64,000 nt of DNA from Caryophanales bacterium UBA4694. Lineage in GTDB: Bacteria; Bacillota_I; Bacilli_A; RFN20; CAG-288. The position numbers were made by a program, and so were the translations under genes. The notes beneath the pieces were generated by a model, which did not search any database, was not told the origin of the DNA, and was given only the letters and a program-made list of their open reading frames with translations. Numbering within the stretch: position 1 is the stretch's first letter; every line of letters begins with the position of its first letter. Below, piece after piece: positions 59,994 to 64,000 of this stretch. Location of the stretch: positions 1 to 64,000 of the forward strand of contig DHKM01000022.1 of assembly GCA_002404835.1 (NCBI GenBank). The letters are read 5' to 3'.

Positions 59994-60050
59994 CGACAAT
60001 ATAATTCTGCAATAATTTCCAAATCATTCCCTTTACTTCCATTCCTCATG

Positions 60051-60078
60051 AAGCAGTCGGTCTTCTCCGGCTGCTTTT
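60051..60078 (+). terminator. Terminator of the 333-aa gene
   Basis: AAGCAGTCGG, loop TCTTCT, CCGGCTGCTT (one G-U), followed by TT. Confidence 0.85.
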
Positions 60079-60151
60079 CTCGTCAAATCAAATCGATTCC
60101 ATAGTCTCTGCCATTCCTTTTAAGATATAATCAAAAAAGGAGGCAACATCC

Positions 60152-61066
60152 ATGTCTATCGGATATTCCCTATTCAGATTTATGTATCTTTCCGTTTTCA
60201 CAAAGCAGATCAAGAAGAAGGACGAAAAAAGACTAAAAAGACTGACTCTTCCCAATGATATCGACGAATACAAATACGAAGAAGGAAATATCCGCTTTCT
60301 CATCCACAAAAGAAAAAACGCAAAAGAAGACTACGGAATCCTGTTCGATATCCATGGAGGAGGATTCTGTTACGGAGACAAGGAACTGAACCGTCCATTC
60401 AATATGACCATGGCCGAAAAAGGGTATACCGTCATCAGCATGGATTACCGTCTTGTGGACAAAGTGCACATCAAAGAGCAGGTCCAGGATATCCTTGATG
60501 TCATGAACTACATCCATTCGAACAAAGAACAACTAGGTCTGAATTTCAGTAAACCGGTATTCCTTACGGGCGACAGTGCAGGCGGTATGCTCTCTGGAGT
60601 CATCGTTGCACTAAGCAGAAGCGAATATCTCCAGACAATATTCGACCGGAAACCCAGATTCGGTTTTGAAAAGCTTGTTCTGAACCATCCGGTCGGCTAT
60701 ACTTCCGACTCCGGTTCTCTTTATCACATTCCTGGTCTGAAGAAGAAAATATCCAAATGGACATCCATCCTCCTCTATGGAGAGAACTACAAGGAGGATC
60801 CCGTCTATCAAAATGTCAGCAGCTTCGATTCGATATTGAAGCTTGCCGAATTCCCCAAGACACTGATTGTCACCTCTCCAAACGACAAGATGTTTCATCC
60901 CGTTTCCTTAAGACAGAAAAAAGCCTTGGACCAACACCATGTGGAAAACGATATTTTTATCCAGCAGAAAGAACCGAACGGTCACGTATTCAACATCGCA
61001 GAGATCAACTCAGACAGTGCCAAGGAAGCAAACGAAAAAATCAGCGACTTCCTAAAAAATCACTGA
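60152..61066 (+). CDS. Alpha/beta hydrolase (HSL-type esterase)
   Basis: A 304-aa hydrolase of the hormone-sensitive lipase group. The oxyanion motif HGGGF lies near residue 67, the nucleophile GDSAGG near 140, the acid Asp in TSPNDKMFHP near 248 and the His in PNGHVFN near 280. It probably cleaves small esters, perhaps acetyl groups from sugars. A first segment (YSLFRFMYLSVF) could bind the membrane. AAGGAGG and a TATAAT (60126-60131) lie upstream. Its end overlaps the converging gene by 7 nt. Confidence 0.87.
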   Translation: MSIGYSLFRFMYLSVFTKQIKKKDEKRLKRLTLPNDIDEYKYEEGNIRFLIHKRKNAKEDYGILFDIHGGGFCYGDKELNRPFNMTMAEKGYTVISMDYRLVDKVHIKEQVQDILDVMNYIHSNKEQLGLNFSKPVFLTGDSAGGMLSGVIVALSRSEYLQTIFDRKPRFGFEKLVLNHPVGYTSDSGSLYHIPGLKKKISKWTSILLYGENYKEDPVYQNVSSFDSILKLAEFPKTLIVTSPNDKMFHPVSLRQKKALDQHHVENDIFIQQKEPNGHVFNIAEINSDSAKEANEKISDFLKNH

Positions 61067-62034
61067 TTTCCGTTCTCAAGATATCGGATATCATCATCCG
61101 TCAAATCAACATCAAGAGCGCCAAGATTCTCTTCGGCACGCTGGATAGAAGAAAGATTGACTATCGCAGCAGTCGGACATCTCTGATGAAGGACATAGCT
61201 CAAAGAAAGTTGAGGAAGAGAAACATGTTTGCTTGAGGAGAGCCGTTCCGCCCGCCTTAGGATTTCAATATTTCTTTTGTCATAATAGGCATACCTACTG
61301 CAAAACGAAAGATGCTTTTTGAATTCATTGTCGTTGCTACGATATTTTCCTGATAAAAAGCCATCAGCAAGAGAAGAATAGCATAAAACAGAGATGTTGT
61401 TCTTCGAAAAGAACTCGACATTCGTTTCCTTTTCATTTCCGTTCATGGATTTCGACCCGTTATGCCATGGATCCCTCTTTCTCACAACAAGAGAGAACTG
61501 CGGTTCATTGACCACAAAAGGCTGAAGACTATGGCTTTTTGCATAGTCGTTTGCTTCCTTGATTCGCTTAATGGAGAAGTTGCTGACACCAATAGCCCGC
61601 GTATAGCCTCGGACAATCAGTTCATTCATGAAGGTAATGATTTCGCCGATGTCTTTTCTTTCATCGTCACGATGAAGAAGAACAAGGTCGACATAATCGA
61701 CTCCCATGGCTTTCAAAGAAGCCTGAACGTCCTCAATGGCGCTTTGACGGTCCACCCGTCTGAAGATGCCATATTTCGGATGACAGCACTTGGTAATAAT
61801 GACAATATCACTGCGCCTGATATTGCCAAGATTTCTTCCGAAATGTTCCTCGCTAGAACCATTTCCATACACCCTGGCCAGATCAAACGTATTCACATGA
61901 TGATCGACAAGCCACCTTAAATACGATTCATCGTAGGCTCCATCCAGCATCAGTTTGCTGGATCCGCCGCAGATGATTCTACCCATGTCGATTTCCACAC
62001 CCTGAGCATCTTTGATTTTCAAAGAACGATTCAT
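61060..62034 (-). CDS. Aldo/keto reductase
   Basis: A 324-aa NADPH-dependent oxidoreductase. The catalytic tetrad is visible as D51, Y56, K82 and H121 (TFDLARVYGNG, ITKCCH, LLHRDD). The cofactor region near the C-terminus (AAIVNLSSIQRAEENL) is kept but divergent. Substrate unknown. It is 39 nt downstream of the aminopeptidase gene on the same strand and may be cotranscribed. Confidence 0.9.
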   Translation of the reverse strand: MNRSLKIKDAQGVEIDMGRIICGGSSKLMLDGAYDESYLRWLVDHHVNTFDLARVYGNGSSEEHFGRNLGNIRRSDIVIITKCCHPKYGIFRRVDRQSAIEDVQASLKAMGVDYVDLVLLHRDDERKDIGEIITFMNELIVRGYTRAIGVSNFSIKRIKEANDYAKSHSLQPFVVNEPQFSLVVRKRDPWHNGSKSMNGNEKETNVEFFSKNNISVLCYSSLADGFLSGKYRSNDNEFKKHLSFCSRYAYYDKRNIEILRRAERLSSSKHVSLPQLSLSYVLHQRCPTAAIVNLSSIQRAEENLGALDVDLTDDDIRYLENGNQ

Positions 62035-62073
62035 TTTTTCACCATCCGATGCACAAGATTACAACTCAACGCC

Positions 62074-63435
62074 TTAAGCCTTCAAGAATGCCTTATAGGC
62101 AAGATAAGCTTCATAGACATCTGCCTTGGAGACAAGTTCCATCGGAGAATGCATGGAAAGAACAGGAACTCCGGCATCAAGGACATACATATTGTAATTA
62201 CCAAGAATATAGGCAATTGTTCCTCCGCCTCCCTGATCGACCTTGCCGATTTCGGAAGTCTGATAATGGATGCCGTTCTCATCCATGGCATTTCTTACAA
62301 ACGCCAAAAACTCCGGCATAGCATCATTGCAGCCGCTCTTTCCTCTGGCTCCAGTATATTTGTTGAATACAATACCCTTGGAGAAATAGCAGGAGTTGTT
62401 CGGCTCATTCGCATAAGCATAAATCGGATCGACAGCACCGGAGACATCGCTGGAAAGCATCTTGGAATTGCTCATCGCATGACGAACAGCGAGATCAGAA
62501 TCCTTTCCTTCTAAATGAAGCATCTCGGCAACCGTGTTTTCAAACCAGGCACTCTGGGCACCGGTAGCGCCGATGGAACCGACTTCTTCCTTATCCACCA
62601 AGACACAAACTGTCGTATAATCCGTAGTTTCCGTATCCAGAACTGCCTTGAAAGACGTAAAGGCACAGACTCTGTCATCATGTCCGTATCCGGCAACCAT
62701 GGAGCGATCGAATCCATAATCCCTTGCCGGTCCGGCCGGAACAGCAACCAGTTCGCTTGAAAGGAAGTCTTCCTCCTCGATGCCATACTTATCCTTCAGC
62801 AAAGAAAGGATATAGTTCTTCTCGGCATCTTTGTTCTTGTCCAACGGAATATTTCCGACTGTTATATCAAGGTTTTCGCCCTCGATTGCCTTGGCAAGTG
62901 GCTTTGCCATCTGATCCTGGGAAAGATGGATCAGCAAATCCGTAATACCGATGATCGGATCATTTGGATCCTCACCGATAGAGATTTCCACACAGCTACC
63001 GTCCTTCTTGTAGACAACACCATGTAAGGCAAGAGGAATCGTCGTGTACTGGTATTTCTTGATTCCACCATAATAGTGGGTCTCGAACATAGCAAATCCG
63101 CCTTTTTCGAAAAGAGGATTCTGCTTAATATCCAGTCTTGGGGAATCAATATGGGCACCAAGGATTCTCATACCCGATTCGATGCTCTTCTTACCGATAA
63201 CTGCAGCAAGGAAGTTCTTACCCTTGTTAGTGACAAAAACCTTGTCGCCTTCCTTAAGAGACTCGAATTCCGAAATATCCTTGAATCCCTTCTTCCTTGC
63301 CATCTCAATCGCTTCCTTGACGACAAGTCTTTCCGTCTTTCCATAACTCAAAAACTGCTTATATTCTTCATTAAAGGCAAAAATCGCCTTTTTCTTTGCT
63401 TCATCAGCATCCAACCAAATGTTCTTTGCGTACAT
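62074..63435 (-). CDS. M18-family aminopeptidase
   Basis: A 453-aa zinc metallopeptidase of the aspartyl/lysyl aminopeptidase family. Metal ligands are seen in GAHIDSPRLDIK (H near 93), DKEEVGS near 279 and a C-terminal VLSMHSPMEL. It removes N-terminal, often acidic, residues from peptides in the cytoplasm. The ATG at 63435 has GGAGGT at ideal spacing; the longer frame to 63495 runs into the upstream gene. Second gene after the 157-aa protein. Confidence 0.93.
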   Translation of the reverse strand: MYAKNIWLDADEAKKKAIFAFNEEYKQFLSYGKTERLVVKEAIEMARKKGFKDISEFESLKEGDKVFVTNKGKNFLAAVIGKKSIESGMRILGAHIDSPRLDIKQNPLFEKGGFAMFETHYYGGIKKYQYTTIPLALHGVVYKKDGSCVEISIGEDPNDPIIGITDLLIHLSQDQMAKPLAKAIEGENLDITVGNIPLDKNKDAEKNYILSLLKDKYGIEEEDFLSSELVAVPAGPARDYGFDRSMVAGYGHDDRVCAFTSFKAVLDTETTDYTTVCVLVDKEEVGSIGATGAQSAWFENTVAEMLHLEGKDSDLAVRHAMSNSKMLSSDVSGAVDPIYAYANEPNNSCYFSKGIVFNKYTGARGKSGCNDAMPEFLAFVRNAMDENGIHYQTSEIGKVDQGGGGTIAYILGNYNMYVLDAGVPVLSMHSPMELVSKADVYEAYLAYKAFLKA

Positions 63436-63491
63436 AGATAGCACCTCCAAATTCCCATTTAGTATAATCAGTAAGGCGTCACCGTGCAACC

Positions 63492-63965
63492 TCAATCCCA
63501 GTCGTACTCGATTTGATCATCGACAGTCCACTTCGGGTGCAATTCGATTTTGAACTTCCCTACATCATAAATACCATATAAGTCCATCCTGAGATCATCG
63601 AGAATCCATTTGAGTGCATATTCCGGAGTCTTCGTTTCGATTTCTTTATGCAAGGACTCCTTTGTCTTTTCCTCCTCATAAATTCCGCAGGAAGGCACTT
63701 CGATGCGGGCAATAGCATCTACGGCAAAAACAAGATGAAATAAATCCGACTCTCCATCAATCAATGAGAAATCCCGGAAAATGCCTCGATAATGCATCTT
63801 CACGATATTTCCGCTCTTTTTCTCCTTCCCGGCATAAAAATAGTCGTAAATTCCAGGATTCAGCACCTGGCTTTCAATAAATCTGACGACATAGTCTCTT
63901 ACATTCTCATCCTTCGGATCGGCTTTTGTCTTTTCAAGAAGCTCATCCAGTTCCTGTTCTTTCAT
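63492..63965 (-). CDS. Hypothetical protein upstream of the M18 aminopeptidase
   Basis: A 157-aa soluble acidic protein (LDELLEKTKADPKDENVRDY, WTVDDQIEYDWD) of unknown function. It has no signal peptide or known motif. AAGGGGG precedes the ATG. It lies 56 nt before the aminopeptidase on the same strand, so an operon is likely. The last 35 bases of the window hold only its upstream region. Confidence 0.7.
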   Translation of the reverse strand: MKEQELDELLEKTKADPKDENVRDYVVRFIESQVLNPGIYDYFYAGKEKKSGNIVKMHYRGIFRDFSLIDGESDLFHLVFAVDAIARIEVPSCGIYEEEKTKESLHKEIETKTPEYALKWILDDLRMDLYGIYDVGKFKIELHPKWTVDDQIEYDWD

Positions 63966-64000
63966 AAATCATCCCCCTTTTCTTTATATCACACGGAAAA

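Noticed and set aside
1..64000. Mollicute-type genetic code (TGA as tryptophan)
   Set aside because: TGA ends clear genes such as rhaB and hom, and tryptophan is TGG throughout.
1..64000. Prophage, insertion sequence, tRNA or rRNA genes
   Set aside because: No transposase, integrase, phage structural gene or recognisable tRNA/rRNA was seen.

Overview
The window looks like a chromosomal segment of an anaerobic, fermentative, low-GC Gram-positive bacterium (Bacillota). Ribosome binding sites are strong AGGAGG types. CcpA-like CRE motifs sit before sugar genes, sugar uptake uses a MsmK/MalFG-type ABC system with a LacI regulator, fermentation uses PflB/PflA, and there are many lipoproteins and surface glycosidases. 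TGA is used as a stop (rhaB ends TGA), so this is not a Mollicute with code 4. The gene style suggests a gut or rumen plant-fibre user, perhaps near the Erysipelotrichia, but no rRNA or core marker settles this.

Layout. 1-4490: a threonine operon with a fused threonine synthase-homoserine kinase, an ACT-domain protein, homoserine dehydrogenase and a decayed aspartokinase. 4700-5550: two small paralogous unknown proteins. 5600-14840: L-rhamnose catabolism (rhaB-rhaA-rhaD, the lactaldehyde reductase fucO, a GH28 enzyme), interrupted by a NifX-like protein pair and a lipoprotein joining LRR and SGNH domains. 15050-24700: lipoproteins, pflB-pflA, an AT-rich two-gene secreted/membrane island, and an MBOAT-SGNH acylation operon. 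24700-45370: a glycosidase block on the minus strand with GH2, GH78 alpha-L-rhamnosidase, three domain-inverted GH3 enzymes (two membrane anchored, each with a four-helix membrane partner; one 1484 aa with a collagen-like stalk), an InlB-repeat/CBM lipoprotein and a DeoR-family regulator. 45497-57995: a second sugar system with two GH94 phosphorylases, a LacI regulator, and an ABC importer (cbp-ATPase-permease-permease, with a divergent binding protein). 58000-64000: housekeeping-type genes (Nudix, alpha/beta hydrolase, aldo/keto reductase, M18 aminopeptidase) and unknowns.

Regulation. Two local regulons can be read from the DNA. (1) Tandem CAATCA-like boxes, phased at about 10 bp, occur upstream of fucO, rhaBAD, the GH78-GH2 pair, one GH3 operon and the deoR gene itself; the 1484-aa GH3 gene has an inverted pair instead. 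The DeoR protein is the obvious candidate binder, so this looks like a rhamnose/rhamnoside regulon. Several members also carry a CRE closer to the gene. (2) A 14-bp LacI-type operator (YGYAANCGWTTNMS) lies before the 969-aa GH94, before lacI and in the divergent cbp/binding-protein region.

Metabolic reading (inference). Surface glycosidases release rhamnose and beta-linked sugars from plant glycosides or pectin. Rhamnose passes through RhaA, RhaB and RhaD to DHAP and lactaldehyde, which FucO reduces to 1,2-propanediol. Cellobiose-like sugars enter by the ABC importer and are split by phosphorolysis. Pyruvate goes to formate and acetyl-CoA by Pfl. No rhamnose transporter is visible in the window.
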